64,000 bases of DNA from Streptomyces achromogenes. GTDB taxonomy: Bacteria > Actinomycetota > Actinomycetes > Streptomycetales > Streptomycetaceae. A program made the translations under genes and the position numbers. The stretch lies in contig NZ_JAUSYH010000001.1 of NCBI RefSeq assembly GCF_030816715.1, positions 8,432,001-8,496,000 on the forward strand, written 5' to 3'. Within the stretch, counting starts at the first letter, position 1. Each line of letters starts with the position of its first letter. The notes under the pieces were generated by a model. It made no database searches, was not told the DNA's origin, and worked only from the letters and a program-made list of their open reading frames with translations. This document shows positions 45,178 to 54,212 of this stretch, in pieces.

Positions 45178-48161
45178 TGCGTACCAGCGAGGAGATCTAC
45201 CATCGGGTGTGCTGGGACGCGCGGTTCGACCCCGCGCGGTTCGTGTTCGGCATCCACCAGCGGGGCGCCGCGCCCAAGCGCGTGCCGCTGGCGACGTTCG
45301 TGCCGGGCGGCGAGATCCCCTGGCACCGGGTGCTGTTCGTCGAGGCGGACGGCGAGGTCGTGTGGGACCGCGCCACGGGGGTGGACCGCGTCGACGCCTC
45401 CGGCGCCGGCCGGGTCCGCGAGGCACGGCGGCTGCGGGCGCCCTTCTTCACGGCACGCACCCCGCACGCGTGGGACGGCCTCGCCGGGCGGTGGCTCCCG
45501 GCGGCGCACGACCGGGGGGAGCCGGTCCGGGACCGGATCCGGGTGCTGACCTGGAACACGCTCTGGGACCGCTACGACAGCGACCGCATCGACACCGCCC
45601 AGCGCCGTCCGCTGCTGCTGGAGGCGCTCGAGCGCGCCGACGCCGACGTCATCGCCCTGCAGGAGGTCGAGGCGGGGCTGCTGGCCATGCTCCTGGAGGC
45701 GTCCTGGGTCCGGGCCCACTACACCCTCGGCGCCGACCCCTACGGCAAGGACGTCGACGACTGTGGTCTGCTGCTGCTCAGCCGGCTCCCGGTGCGGGAG
45801 GCCGCCCTGCACGCCCTGGGCCGCCACAAGGCCGTCACCGCCGTCGTCGTGGACACCGCGGCCGGACCGCTGACGGTGGCCGCCACCCATCTGACGAGCG
45901 ACCACTCCGAGGACGGCCCGGCCCGGCGCGGCGCCGAACTCACCCGGCTCGCCGAGGGATCGGCGGGCGTGCCGGGCGGCCTGGTCCTGGTCGGCGACTT
46001 CAACGACGGCGGGCCCGGCCCGGCGCGCACGCTCGGCATGCTCGACGCCTGGACCGAGACCCACGGCCCGCACGACGACTCGCCCACCTTCGACCCGGGC
46101 CACAACCCGCTCGCCGCCGTCTCCTCCCTGTCGGGCCGCGTCTCCCGGCTCGACCGCGTCCTCGTCCGCCCCGCCGACGGCCCGCGCGTGACCGGGGCGA
46201 CGCTGCTCGGCACCTCGCCCACCCCTGCCGGACTGTTCGTCTCCGACCACTACGGGGTCGCCGCCGACCTGTACTGCGGTGTCGGCACGCCCGTCGACGT
46301 CCTCGACATCGCGCCGACGCCCCGTACGGCACTGGCATGGGTGCCGCCGGGCGAGCTGTGGCCGGCGCTCCAGGACGTGCGCCGGGACCACGACGTGCAG
46401 ATCAGGCGCTGGCCGCCGCACGTCAACGTGCTCTTCGGGTTCGTCCCCGAGGCCGACTTCGAGCGGGCGGTTCCGCTGCTCGCCACGGCCGCCGCACAGG
46501 TCGAGCCGTTCACGGCACGGCTCGAGGGAGTGCACACCTTCGCCCACGGGCGCGACGCCACCGTGTGGCTGGACCCGGCGGCGGACGACGGGACGCCGTG
46601 GGCGGAGCTGTGGCAGGCGCTCGTTCGGCGATTCCCCCACTGCCGTGGACGCCACGACGGATTCACCCCGCATCTCAGCCTCGGCCGGACCGGCGACCCG
46701 CACGCCGTCGCCGCCGACTGCGCGGCCCGGCTCGCGCCGACGACCGCCCGCGTCGGCGAACTCGTCCTGCTGTCCCGGCGGGGCGACGAACCGATGCGGC
46801 CGCGCGCCACGGTCGCCCTCGGCACCGGCGAGGTGAGGTGGCTTCCCGAGCCGGACCTCGGCCGGCCTGACCGCGGACGGGAGGACTGGGCCTCGCCCCC
46901 GGCCGACGCGGACGTCCGGCCGGCCGCCGACGAACCGGCGGCCCGGCACGTCGTGCGGCGGCTCGCGGACGCGCTCGGCGAGGGCGTCGTCCACCTGACG
47001 GGCTCGCGGCGCATCGGCTGCGCCCTCGCCGGAGCGGACCTGGACCTCGTCGTGGCGCTGCCCGGCGCCGTGGAACTCGCCGCGGTACGGGAGCGGGTGG
47101 TGGCCGCGCTGCCGCAGGCCGCACGGATGCGCGAGGTCGTCGGCGCGCGCGTGCCGGGACTGCGGTTCCACGCCGAAGGCCTCGACGTGGACCTGGTGGT
47201 CGTCGCCACGGGGACGGTGCCGGCGGCGGAAGCCCTGCCCCGGCGGGCCGAGTTGGGCGAGGCCGCGGCGGTCGCGTTGAGCTCGGTGTCGGACGCGGAC
47301 GCGGTCCTCGCGGCCGTGGGCGCGCACCGCCTGCCGGCCTTCGCGGAGCTGGCCCGGGGCGTCAAGGCGTGGGCGCGGGCCCGTGGCCTGGACGGAGCGC
47401 CGTTCGGCGGCCTGCCCGGCGTGGCCTGGGCGGTGCTCGCCGCGCACACGGTCTGTCGGTCGCCCGACGTGCGGCACCCCGACGAGTTGCTGCGACGGTT
47501 CTTCGGCACCTGGGCGGCATGGGACTGGCGCGAGCCGGTCGGCCTCACCGGGGACGGGCGCGAGACCGGAGAGACGCATCACCACCACCGGAACCACCAC
47601 CACCGGAACCACCACGACCGGCACCACCACAATCCACAGGCGCACCCGGCCCACCACGCCCTGACCGTGCTGACGCCCAGCGCACCCGTGCGGTCCTGCA
47701 CCGAGCAGGTCGGCCCGCACGGCCGGGACCTGGTCAGCCGCGAGCTCTACCGGGCCTGGGAGACGGTGGAGGAAGCCGCCGGGTCCGGCGCCGATCCATG
47801 GCCCGCGCTGCTGTCCCCGCCGCCCCTGCACCGGCGGCACGCGGCATGGGCCGTGGTGACCGTGCGGGGGCGGCGGACGCGGGACTTCGACGAGCTGAAC
47901 GGGCGGGTACGCGGACGGCTGCGCGCGCTGCTCACGGCGCTGGAGGAGGCGGGGGTGGAAGACGCCCACGCCTGGCCGCGGCAGTTGCCCCCGGTGCCGG
48001 CGTCCGACGGGGAACCCACGGGCGCGCGCTACGTCATCGGGCTTGGACGCACGCCACCCGGCGCGGAGCGGCTGGCGGACATGGCCGGCCGATGGGCGAC
48101 CGGTCTGCCGGGCGTGGAAGTGGCGCACGTCGACGCGGGAGCGGTCCCCACGCTGCGATGA
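45177..48161 (+). CDS. Multidomain RNA processing protein: MJ1316, EEP, 2H and poly(A) polymerase-like domains
   Basis: A 994-residue fusion. Residues 1-85 resemble the MJ1316/DUF504 RNA-end-recognition domain (PLATFVPGGEIPWHRVLFVE). Residues 120-365 are an EEP nuclease/phosphatase: RVLTWNTLWD (Asn127), ALQEVE, VGDFND and a final SDHYG (Asp357-His358). Residues 370-560 are a 2H phosphoesterase with His415 in HVNVLFGF and His499 in HLSLGR. Residues 585-990 form a nucleotidyltransferase with LTGSRRIGCALAGADLDLVV (Asp621, Asp623), a helical domain and a C-terminal end of RRM-like size. A histidine-rich stretch lies at 801-827. The start overlaps the ligase stop (TGATG), so both are made together as an RNA repair unit. 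Confidence 0.85.
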   Translation: MRTSEEIYHRVCWDARFDPARFVFGIHQRGAAPKRVPLATFVPGGEIPWHRVLFVEADGEVVWDRATGVDRVDASGAGRVREARRLRAPFFTARTPHAWDGLAGRWLPAAHDRGEPVRDRIRVLTWNTLWDRYDSDRIDTAQRRPLLLEALERADADVIALQEVEAGLLAMLLEASWVRAHYTLGADPYGKDVDDCGLLLLSRLPVREAALHALGRHKAVTAVVVDTAAGPLTVAATHLTSDHSEDGPARRGAELTRLAEGSAGVPGGLVLVGDFNDGGPGPARTLGMLDAWTETHGPHDDSPTFDPGHNPLAAVSSLSGRVSRLDRVLVRPADGPRVTGATLLGTSPTPAGLFVSDHYGVAADLYCGVGTPVDVLDIAPTPRTALAWVPPGELWPALQDVRRDHDVQIRRWPPHVNVLFGFVPEADFERAVPLLATAAAQVEPFTARLEGVHTFAHGRDATVWLDPAADDGTPWAELWQALVRRFPHCRGRHDGFTPHLSLGRTGDPHAVAADCAARLAPTTARVGELVLLSRRGDEPMRPRATVALGTGEVRWLPEPDLGRPDRGREDWASPPADADVRPAADEPAARHVVRRLADALGEGVVHLTGSRRIGCALAGADLDLVVALPGAVELAAVRERVVAALPQAARMREVVGARVPGLRFHAEGLDVDLVVVATGTVPAAEALPRRAELGEAAAVALSSVSDADAVLAAVGAHRLPAFAELARGVKAWARARGLDGAPFGGLPGVAWAVLAAHTVCRSPDVRHPDELLRRFFGTWAAWDWREPVGLTGDGRETGETHHHHRNHHHRNHHDRHHHNPQAHPAHHALTVLTPSAPVRSCTEQVGPHGRDLVSRELYRAWETVEEAAGSGADPWPALLSPPPLHRRHAAWAVVTVRGRRTRDFDELNGRVRGRLRALLTALEEAGVEDAHAWPRQLPPVPASDGEPTGARYVIGLGRTPPGAERLADMAGRWATGLPGVEVAHVDAGAVPTLR

Positions 48162-48236
48162 GCACCGCGGCGTGGGCACCGGCGCTCCCTTCCGGCCTGC
48201 GCGCGGCGGCGCCCACCCACCGTCGACGCGGGGCGG

Positions 48237-49424
48237 TCAGCCGGCCTTCCGCGCGACGAGCCGGACGGGCACCTCGGCGTACGTGTTCAGGATCGTGTTC
48301 TGCGCGATCACCGGGTCGCCGGTGAGCTCGATCCGCTCGACGGAGTCGAGCAGCGCGTGGATCAGGGCGTGCAGCTCGAGGCGGGCGACGCCGTGACCGA
48401 CACAGCCGTGCGCGCCGTAACCGAACGCGAGGTGGTCGCGCGGATTGCGGCGCAGGTCGAACTCGTCCGCGCGCTCCCACTTGCGTTCGTCACGGTTCGC
48501 GGAGGCGAACAGGGCCCACACCCGTGCGCCCTGCGGGATCGTCACCCCGCCGAGCCGCGTGTCGCGCGCGGCGACACGGGTGAGGCCCCGCACGGGAGTC
48601 TCGAACCGCAGGAGTTCGTTGATCGTCGAGGCCACGAGCCCGGGCTCGGCGCGCAGGGCGGCCCACTGGTCCGGGCGCTCGGCGAAGACGACGAGCAGAT
48701 GGCCGATCGCGGCGGCCGTGGTCTCCAGCGACGGGCCGATGAAGTCGACGAGGAGGAGCGGGCACTTCTCCCGGGGAATGACACCCTGCTCGGCGGCCTC
48801 GAGCATGGCGGCCCCGGGACTCCCGGGCGCGAGCTCGCCGTTCGCCGCGAGCTCGTGGGCGAACGCGAAGAGACGCTGCGTCATCTCCATGTTGTGCGGG
48901 GTGCGTTCCGTGACCGGGCCCAGCAGGTCGTTGCCGACCTGGCCCCACTCGTAGAGGTGCTCACGGCCCCTGTCGGGCAGGCCGAGGTAGTCGGGTATGA
49001 CCAACATGGGCATCGCCTGCGCCAGTTCGGCGACGCCGTCGATCGCACCCCGGGCGACGACCTCGGCGACGAGGCCCTGTGCCTTGCGGGCTATCTCCTC
49101 GCCGCGGCCCTGCACGGAGCCCGGCCGCAGTCCCGCCCCGACGACGGAGCGCAGCACGTCGTGCTCCGGCGGATCGCTGACCAGGGTGACGCCCCGCATG
49201 AGCCGGTTCACGTCGGGATCGAATCCCACGCCCTCGCCGGAGAGGAACGTGTCGTGGTCGGCCAGCGCGGCCTTCACCTCGTCGTACCGCGTGAGCGCGT
49301 AGACGTCCGGTTCGCGCAGCCGGACGACGCCGCCCAGCTCCCGCAGCTGCCGGTACTGCTCGTAGCGGATGCTTCGGTCCGAGGACGCGAACATGTCGAT
49401 CTCTGCGCAGGGCACGACAGCCAT
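48237..49424 (-). CDS. Cytochrome P450
   Basis: A 395-residue soluble bacterial P450. The heme-binding loop is FGYGAHGCVGHGVARLEL with the ligand Cys341. The ExxR pair and helix I are visible (INELLRFETPVRGLTR; FIGPSLETTAAAIGHLL, where a Ser-Leu replaces the more usual Gly-His before Glu-Thr-Thr). AGGAGAG precedes the ATG at 49424. The phe/arom region SDPPEHDVLRSVVGAGLRP fits the CYP family acting on aromatic or terpenoid acids. No ferredoxin gene adjoins it, so redox partners must come from elsewhere. Substrate unknown. Confidence 0.93.
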   Translation of the reverse strand: MAVVPCAEIDMFASSDRSIRYEQYRQLRELGGVVRLREPDVYALTRYDEVKAALADHDTFLSGEGVGFDPDVNRLMRGVTLVSDPPEHDVLRSVVGAGLRPGSVQGRGEEIARKAQGLVAEVVARGAIDGVAELAQAMPMLVIPDYLGLPDRGREHLYEWGQVGNDLLGPVTERTPHNMEMTQRLFAFAHELAANGELAPGSPGAAMLEAAEQGVIPREKCPLLLVDFIGPSLETTAAAIGHLLVVFAERPDQWAALRAEPGLVASTINELLRFETPVRGLTRVAARDTRLGGVTIPQGARVWALFASANRDERKWERADEFDLRRNPRDHLAFGYGAHGCVGHGVARLELHALIHALLDSVERIELTGDPVIAQNTILNTYAEVPVRLVARKAG

Positions 49425-49647
49425 GGGTCTCTCCTGGAGGTGCGTGGGGGGATGGTCGACGAACTACACGAGGGGATGGCCGACGAACTGGGCGCGGGGA
49501 AGGGGTGGTCGACGACGTTCCTTTCGTGCCGGGCCGGCCGGACAACCTTCCTGATCTTGCTCGGGCGCAAGCGTCGCGAAACCCCGGTTCGGCTGCGCCG
49601 CGGAAGGGGAGCCGGAGTCCGACGGCGGGCTGCGTAGAGTGCCGCCC

Positions 49648-49983
49648 ATGACCGTCGCGCGCTCCCTGGTCCTGTTCCTCGCCGCCGCCCTGTTCGAGAT
49701 CGGCGGGGCGTGGCTGGTCTGGCAGGGGGTGCGCGAGAACAGGGGCTGGATCTGGGCCGGCGCGGGCGTCGTCGCCCTCGGCCTGTACGGCTTCGTCGCC
49801 ACCTTGCAGCACGACGCCCACTTCGGCCGTGTACTGGCCGCCTACGGTGGCGTGTTCGTCGCCGGGTCGATCGCCTGGGGCATGATCGCCGACGGCTATC
49901 GACCCGACCGGTACGACGTCGTCGGCGCCCTCGTCTGTCTGGCCGGCATGGCCGTCCTGATGTACGCGCCGCGCGGGAACTGA
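49648..49983 (+). CDS. YnfA-family membrane protein (small multidrug-like)
   Basis: A 111-residue protein with four hydrophobic segments: SLVLFLAAALFEIGGAWLVW, WIWAGAGVVALGLYGFVATL, VLAAYGGVFVAGSIAWGM and VVGALVCLAGMAVLMYAP. The ending (GALVCLAGMAVLMYAPR) and FEIGGAWL are typical of YnfA (UPF0060), an SMR-like family sometimes linked to drug efflux. The ATG at 49648 follows TAGAGT (49635-49640) by 7 bases, so it is probably leaderless. The region between it and the P450 start holds three imperfect copies of GATGGTCGACGAACT (49451-49520). Confidence 0.88.
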   Translation: MTVARSLVLFLAAALFEIGGAWLVWQGVRENRGWIWAGAGVVALGLYGFVATLQHDAHFGRVLAAYGGVFVAGSIAWGMIADGYRPDRYDVVGALVCLAGMAVLMYAPRGN

Positions 49984-50064
49984 CCCGGACCGCCGCGCGC
50001 CTTTCCGGGGTGCGGCCGCCGCACGGCTCCTTCGCCGCCGCCCGAGCGCCGGCCGGGACAGGTC

Positions 50065-51087
50065 CTACGCCAGGGGCGCGGGCTGCTCCCCCGAGCCGCG
50101 GACGATCAGCCGGGTGGGGACGGTGATGGTGTGGGCGCGGGCGCGGTCGCTGTCGAGCCGGCTCAGCGCGGTGGTGGCCGCCGCCCTGCCGAGTTCCTCC
50201 GCGTCCTGGGCGACCACGGTCAGCGCCGGTTCGAGGGCCTCCGCGAGCGCCACGTCGTCGAAGGCGACCACGGCGACGTCCTTGCGTCCGCTGCGGGCGA
50301 GTTGGGCGACTATGCCCAGCGCCATGATGTTGTTGCCGGCGAACAGCGCGGTGGGCGGGTCGGCCAGGCCGAGGAGCCGGGCGGTCGCCTCCTCGGCGCC
50401 CCGCTGGTCATGGGCGTTGGCGACGAGTGCGCGGTCGTGGGCGATGCCGGCCTCGGCCAGTGCGGAGCGGTAGCCGGCCAGACGTTCGCGGCGCGTGTAG
50501 AGCTTCACGGGGAGGTCGCCGACGAAGCCGACGCGCCGGTGGCCGTGGGCGATGAGGTGGGCGACGCCGTCGTGGGCTCCGGCACGGTTGGAGCTGACGA
50601 TGCTGTCCGTGGCCAGCCCGACGCCGGGACGGTCGAGGAAGATGACGGGGAGGCCCGCCGTGCGGTGGGACTTCAGGTGGGAGTGGTCGGCGCCGACGGA
50701 CGGGACGACCATCAGGATGCTGACCCGGCGGGCCAGGAACTTGTCGGTCAGGGCGCGTTCGCGGTCGGGGTCGTCCGCGGAGGAGCCCATGAGCAGGGTC
50801 AGTCCGCGGTCGCGGACGGTGTCCTCGATGGCGCGGGCCACGGCTCCGAAGAACGGGTTGGCGAGGTCGGGGATGACCAGGCCGATGGTGGTGTCCGGGC
50901 CTCCGACGCGGATGTTGCGGGCCATCAGGTTCGGCTGGAAGCCGAGCCTGGCCACTGCGGCCAGTACCTGTTCCCTGGTCTGCGCGGAGGCGGGCCCGTC
51001 CTCGTTGAGGACCCGGGAGACCGTCTTGGCGCTGACGCCGACTTCTCGCGCGACGTCGGCCAGGGTGGGGCGGCGGTTGGCTGCCAT
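50065..51087 (-). CDS. LacI-family repressor of the CUT2 sugar regulon
   Basis: A 340-residue repressor. The HTH is RPTLADVAREVGVSAKTVSR (then VLNEDGPAS), followed by the hinge LGFQPNLMARNIR and a ribose-binding-like effector domain: TTIGLVIPDLANPFFGAVAR, DLPVKLYTRRERLAGYRSAL and ALFAGNNIMALGIV. The frame is open to 51177, but ATG 51087 with AGGAG upstream starts just before the HTH. It is the last gene of the binding protein-permease-ATPase operon, 73 bases after the ATPase. It is the likely binder of TGTCATCGWTGACA sites near 54213 and 55533. The inducer is presumably the transported sugar or its phosphate. Confidence 0.9.
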   Translation of the reverse strand: MAANRRPTLADVAREVGVSAKTVSRVLNEDGPASAQTREQVLAAVARLGFQPNLMARNIRVGGPDTTIGLVIPDLANPFFGAVARAIEDTVRDRGLTLLMGSSADDPDRERALTDKFLARRVSILMVVPSVGADHSHLKSHRTAGLPVIFLDRPGVGLATDSIVSSNRAGAHDGVAHLIAHGHRRVGFVGDLPVKLYTRRERLAGYRSALAEAGIAHDRALVANAHDQRGAEEATARLLGLADPPTALFAGNNIMALGIVAQLARSGRKDVAVVAFDDVALAEALEPALTVVAQDAEELGRAAATTALSRLDSDRARAHTITVPTRLIVRGSGEQPAPLA

Positions 51088-51160
51088 GGAGGTAACCGTC
51101 TCCTGAGGGCTCTCGGTTCCGGCCGCGGCCTCGGCCGGAACGGCGAGAGCGGTTGTGCTG

Positions 51161-51997
51161 TCAGGTGGCCTGGACACCGGCGGCCTTGGCGGCCTCCGAA
51201 TCCGCTACGACAGTATCCCCGGCCTCGTCGACGGTGAGTGCGCCGGTCATGATGGCGACGACCTCGGCCATGGAGTAGTCGGAGGGCTTGATCAGGGCGG
51301 CGCGCCGGCCGAGGCGGTGGACGTGGATCCGGTCGGCGATCTCGAAGACGTGCGGCATGTTGTGGCTGATGAGGACCACCGGCATGCCCTTGTCGCGGAC
51401 GCGGCGGATCAGGTCGAGGACCTGGCCGGACTCCTTCACGCCGAGGGCGGCGGTGGGTTCGTCCATGACGACGACCGAGCGGGCCCAGGCGACGGCGCGG
51501 GCGACGGCGACGGCCTGGCGCTGTCCGCCGGAGAGGGTCTCCACGGCCTGGGTGAGCGAGCGCAGTCCGATCTTCAGGTCGGCCATGTGCTCGGCCGCCT
51601 CCTGGCGCATGCGCTTCTTGTCCAGCATGCGCAGGGCGCTGCCGAGGACGCCGGTGCGGCGCAGTTCACGCCCGAGGAACATGTTGGAGGCGATGTCCAT
51701 GGAGGCGGCCACGGCGAGGTCCTGATAGACCGTCTCGATGCCGTGGGCCTGGGCGCTCTGCGGACCGGAGAACGTGATGGGGCTGCCGTTCAGCCGGATC
51801 TCGCCCGCGTCCGGGACGACCGCGCCGGTGAGGGCCTTTATCAGGCTGGTCTTGCCGGCCCCGTTGTCGCCGATGACGGCCAGGACCTCGCCGGGCAGGA
51901 GGTCGAAGTCGGCGCCGTCGATGGCGGTGACCTGGCCGTACCGCTTGACCAGGCCGCGGGCCTGCAGCACGGGCGTGGGGGAGGAGGTGGCGCTCAT
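51161..51997 (-). CDS. Sugar ABC transporter ATPase, single domain (CUT2 type)
   Basis: A 278-residue ATPase with one nucleotide-binding domain: Walker A GDNGAGKTSLIK at about 42-53, signature TLSGGQRQAVAVARA, Walker B VVVMDEPTAALG and the H-loop VLISHNM. Most CUT2 importers have a fused double ATPase; this one has a single domain like FrcA of fructose importers. The start overlaps the permease stop by four bases (ATGA). It energises uptake through the permease encoded upstream. With a binding protein and a PfkB kinase next door, fructose or ribose are plausible substrates. Confidence 0.93.
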   Translation of the reverse strand: MSATSSPTPVLQARGLVKRYGQVTAIDGADFDLLPGEVLAVIGDNGAGKTSLIKALTGAVVPDAGEIRLNGSPITFSGPQSAQAHGIETVYQDLAVAASMDIASNMFLGRELRRTGVLGSALRMLDKKRMRQEAAEHMADLKIGLRSLTQAVETLSGGQRQAVAVARAVAWARSVVVMDEPTAALGVKESGQVLDLIRRVRDKGMPVVLISHNMPHVFEIADRIHVHRLGRRAALIKPSDYSMAEVVAIMTGALTVDEAGDTVVADSEAAKAAGVQAT

Positions 51998-52989
51998 CGG
52001 GCCTTCTTCCGGGAGATCTGGTCGACGGTCACCGCGAGGATCACCAGGACGCCGGTGATCAGGGTCTGGTAGATGGAGGCGACGCCCATCAGTTGCAGTC
52101 CGTTGCGGAACACACCGACGATGAGGACGCCGATGAAGGTGCCGAGCACCGAGCCGCGTCCGCCGAAGAGGCTGGTGCCGCCGAGGACCACGGCGGTGAT
52201 GCTGTCGAGGTTGTCGGTCTGTCCGGCCTGCGGATCGCCCACCCCGGTACGGGAGATGAGCAGCAGGGCGGCGATGCCGTACAGCAGTCCGGCCACGGTG
52301 TAGATGCCGATGGTCAGGCGCGAGGTGCGGATGCCGTTGAGGCGGGCGGCCTCGGCGCTGTTGCCCAGCGCGTATACGTGCCGGCCCCAGCCGGTGCTGC
52401 TCAGCGCGTAGGCGAGGAGCAGGAACAGGGCGATGGTGACCAGCGAGCCGTAGGTGATGTCCGTGTGACCGAGCGGGAAGGTCTCCCCGAGCGCGGTCAG
52501 GGAGCCCGGCAGGCTGGTGACCGTCTGCTCCTCGGAGTAGATGTGGGTCAGCGCGAACGCCACGTTGAGCATGCCGAGCGTCACGATGAACGGCGGCAGC
52601 GGGATCTTCTGCACGAGCAGCCCGTTGAGCAGCCCGAAGCCGCCGCAGACGGCCAGACCCAGCGCGATCGCGACGAGCGGCGGGACCGAACCCTCGGCGG
52701 CCATCTTGGCGATCACGATGCTGCCGAAGGCCATCACCGCCCCGCACGACAGGTCGATCCCCGCCGTGAGGATGATCAGGGTCTGTCCGATGGCGAGGGT
52801 GCCGACGACCATGACCTGCTGCACGATCAGCGAGAAGTTCCCGCCGGTCAGGAACTGGTCGGTCGAGAAGGAGAAGAAGGCGCAGGCCAGGAGGAGGGCT
52901 GCCAGGGGTCCGGTGGTCGGCGCCGTGAGCAGTCTGCGGACCGTGGTCGGTGCTTTGAGCTCCGAGTACGGCGTGGTCGTGGCTGTCAT
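51994..52989 (-). CDS. Sugar ABC transporter permease, RbsC/FrcC type
   Basis: A 331-residue permease of the CUT2 branch with about ten hydrophobic segments. Conserved pieces: TLAIGQTLIILTAGIDLSCG and AVMAFGS, PLPPFIVTLGMLNVAFAL, YALGNSAEAARLNGIRTSRL and the glycine-rich GGTSLFGGRGSVLGTFIGVL. AAGGA lies 8 bases before the ATG at 52989. It is the only permease of the system and probably forms a homodimer. A GC-rich hairpin and a direct repeat separate it from the binding-protein gene. Confidence 0.93.
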   Translation of the reverse strand: MTATTTPYSELKAPTTVRRLLTAPTTGPLAALLLACAFFSFSTDQFLTGGNFSLIVQQVMVVGTLAIGQTLIILTAGIDLSCGAVMAFGSIVIAKMAAEGSVPPLVAIALGLAVCGGFGLLNGLLVQKIPLPPFIVTLGMLNVAFALTHIYSEEQTVTSLPGSLTALGETFPLGHTDITYGSLVTIALFLLLAYALSSTGWGRHVYALGNSAEAARLNGIRTSRLTIGIYTVAGLLYGIAALLLISRTGVGDPQAGQTDNLDSITAVVLGGTSLFGGRGSVLGTFIGVLIVGVFRNGLQLMGVASIYQTLITGVLVILAVTVDQISRKKAR

Positions 52990-53030
52990 GCGAAGTCCTT
53001 GTCGGAAGACAGTTGTCCTTGTCGGAGGAC

Positions 53031-53045
53031 GGGGGCGAAGCCCCC
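53031..53045 (-). other. Hairpin between binding-protein and permease genes
   Basis: GGGGGC (53031-53036) pairs with GCCCCC (53040-53045) around a 3-base loop. Upstream in the gap GTCCTTGTCGGAAGAC and GTCCTTGTCGGAGGAC form a direct repeat (about 52996-53030), and another GC stem may form at about 53057-53095. As in the other ABC operon of this window, the hairpin likely keeps the binding-protein message abundant relative to the permease. Confidence 0.45.
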
Positions 53046-53135
53046 GCCGCCGGGACAAGGGGGGCGGTCGTCCGGGGAGGTGGGCCGGCCGCCCCGCTGA
53101 GGGGAGTGACGTGTCGTACGGTCCTGCGGGGCGGC

Positions 53136-54152
53136 TCAGCCCCAGCAGTTCTCCAGGCCGTAGGCGGTGTCCTTCGACGCGACCCCGTCCTGTGCCTTGT
53201 CGCTGATCAGCGTGACGCCGGTGTCGGTGTAACCGGACGCCTTCTTGCCGTCCTTGGCGTACGTCACGACGGCCTTGACGCCCTCGGCCGCCATCTTCAG
53301 CGGGTACTGCTGCGACGTCGCGGCGATCTTGCCGTCCTTGACCGCCTGGGTGCCGGTACAGCCGCCGTCGACGGAGACGATCAGGACGTCCTTCTCCCGG
53401 CCCTTCGCCTTCAGCGCGGTGTAGGCGCCCAGCGCCGCCGGTTCGTTGATCGTGTAGACGACGTTGATGTCGGGGGACTTCTGCAGGCAGTTCTCCATCG
53501 CGGTCTGGCCCTTGGCCTGGTCGCCGCCGGTGTCCTGGGCGCACACGACGTCCTTGTCCGTGGCGCCGAAGCCCTTCAGGAAGCCGTCGTGCCGCTGGAC
53601 GCCCACGGAGACGCCGGGCGCCAGGTCCAGGGCGGCTATCTTCGCGGTCTTGCCCTTCATGGCGGCCTTGGCGTACTCGCCGATCAGCTGGCCGGCCTTC
53701 AGGTTGTCGGTGGCGAAGAGGGCGTCGACCGCGCTCTGCGGGTCGGTCGGCGTGTCCAGGGCGATGACCAGAACACCCTTGGCACGGGCCTTCGCGATCG
53801 CGGGCACGATCGCCTTGGAGTCGCTCGGCGTGATCAGGATGCCCTTGACCCCGGCGGCGACCATGTTCTCGATGGCGGTGACCTGCCCGGCGTTGTCCCC
53901 GTCGAACTTGCCCGCTGCGGTGGAGAGCTGGGCGCCGTTCTCCTTGGCCGCCTTCTGCGCGCCCTCCTTCATCTTCACGAAGAAGGGGTTGGTGTCGGTC
54001 TTCGTGATCAGCCCGACCTTCACCTCGCCCGAGCCGGAGCTCGAGGAGCCCGAACCGGAGCCGGACCCGCAGGCCGTCAGGGTGAGGGCCGCGACGCCCG
54101 TGACCGCGGCGACTCTGAGGAGGGAGGAGGACAGGCGAGTGGTGCGAGACAT
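53136..54152 (-). CDS. Sugar-binding lipoprotein of the CUT2 system
   Basis: A 338-residue periplasmic-binding-protein-like lipoprotein. The signal MSRTTRLSSSLLRVAAVTGV ends at the lipobox LTAC (Cys near residue 28), followed by a Gly/Ser-rich linker. The mature part matches the ribose/fructose type: VKVGLITKTDTNPFFVKMKE, GILITPSDSKAIVPAI, FATDNLKAGQLIGEYAKAAM and VDGGCTGTQAVKDGKIAATS. GGAG precedes the ATG at 54152; the longer frame to 54218 lacks a signal start. First gene of the operon, facing the PfkB kinase gene. Ligand probably a ketose or pentose. Confidence 0.93.
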   Translation of the reverse strand: MSRTTRLSSSLLRVAAVTGVAALTLTACGSGSGSGSSSSGSGEVKVGLITKTDTNPFFVKMKEGAQKAAKENGAQLSTAAGKFDGDNAGQVTAIENMVAAGVKGILITPSDSKAIVPAIAKARAKGVLVIALDTPTDPQSAVDALFATDNLKAGQLIGEYAKAAMKGKTAKIAALDLAPGVSVGVQRHDGFLKGFGATDKDVVCAQDTGGDQAKGQTAMENCLQKSPDINVVYTINEPAALGAYTALKAKGREKDVLIVSVDGGCTGTQAVKDGKIAATSQQYPLKMAAEGVKAVVTYAKDGKKASGYTDTGVTLISDKAQDGVASKDTAYGLENCWG

Positions 54153-54212
54153 GATCGACTCCTGTGGGATAGCGGGCGGCACCGGGTAGGGATCAGAGCG
54201 TGCCGCCCGGGG

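Noticed and set aside
45087..48179. Open frame of 1030 codons antisense to the RNA repair fusion gene
   Set aside because: It is a GC-rich shadow: no motif, His/Arg/Gly-biased composition, while the plus-strand frame carries five recognised domains.
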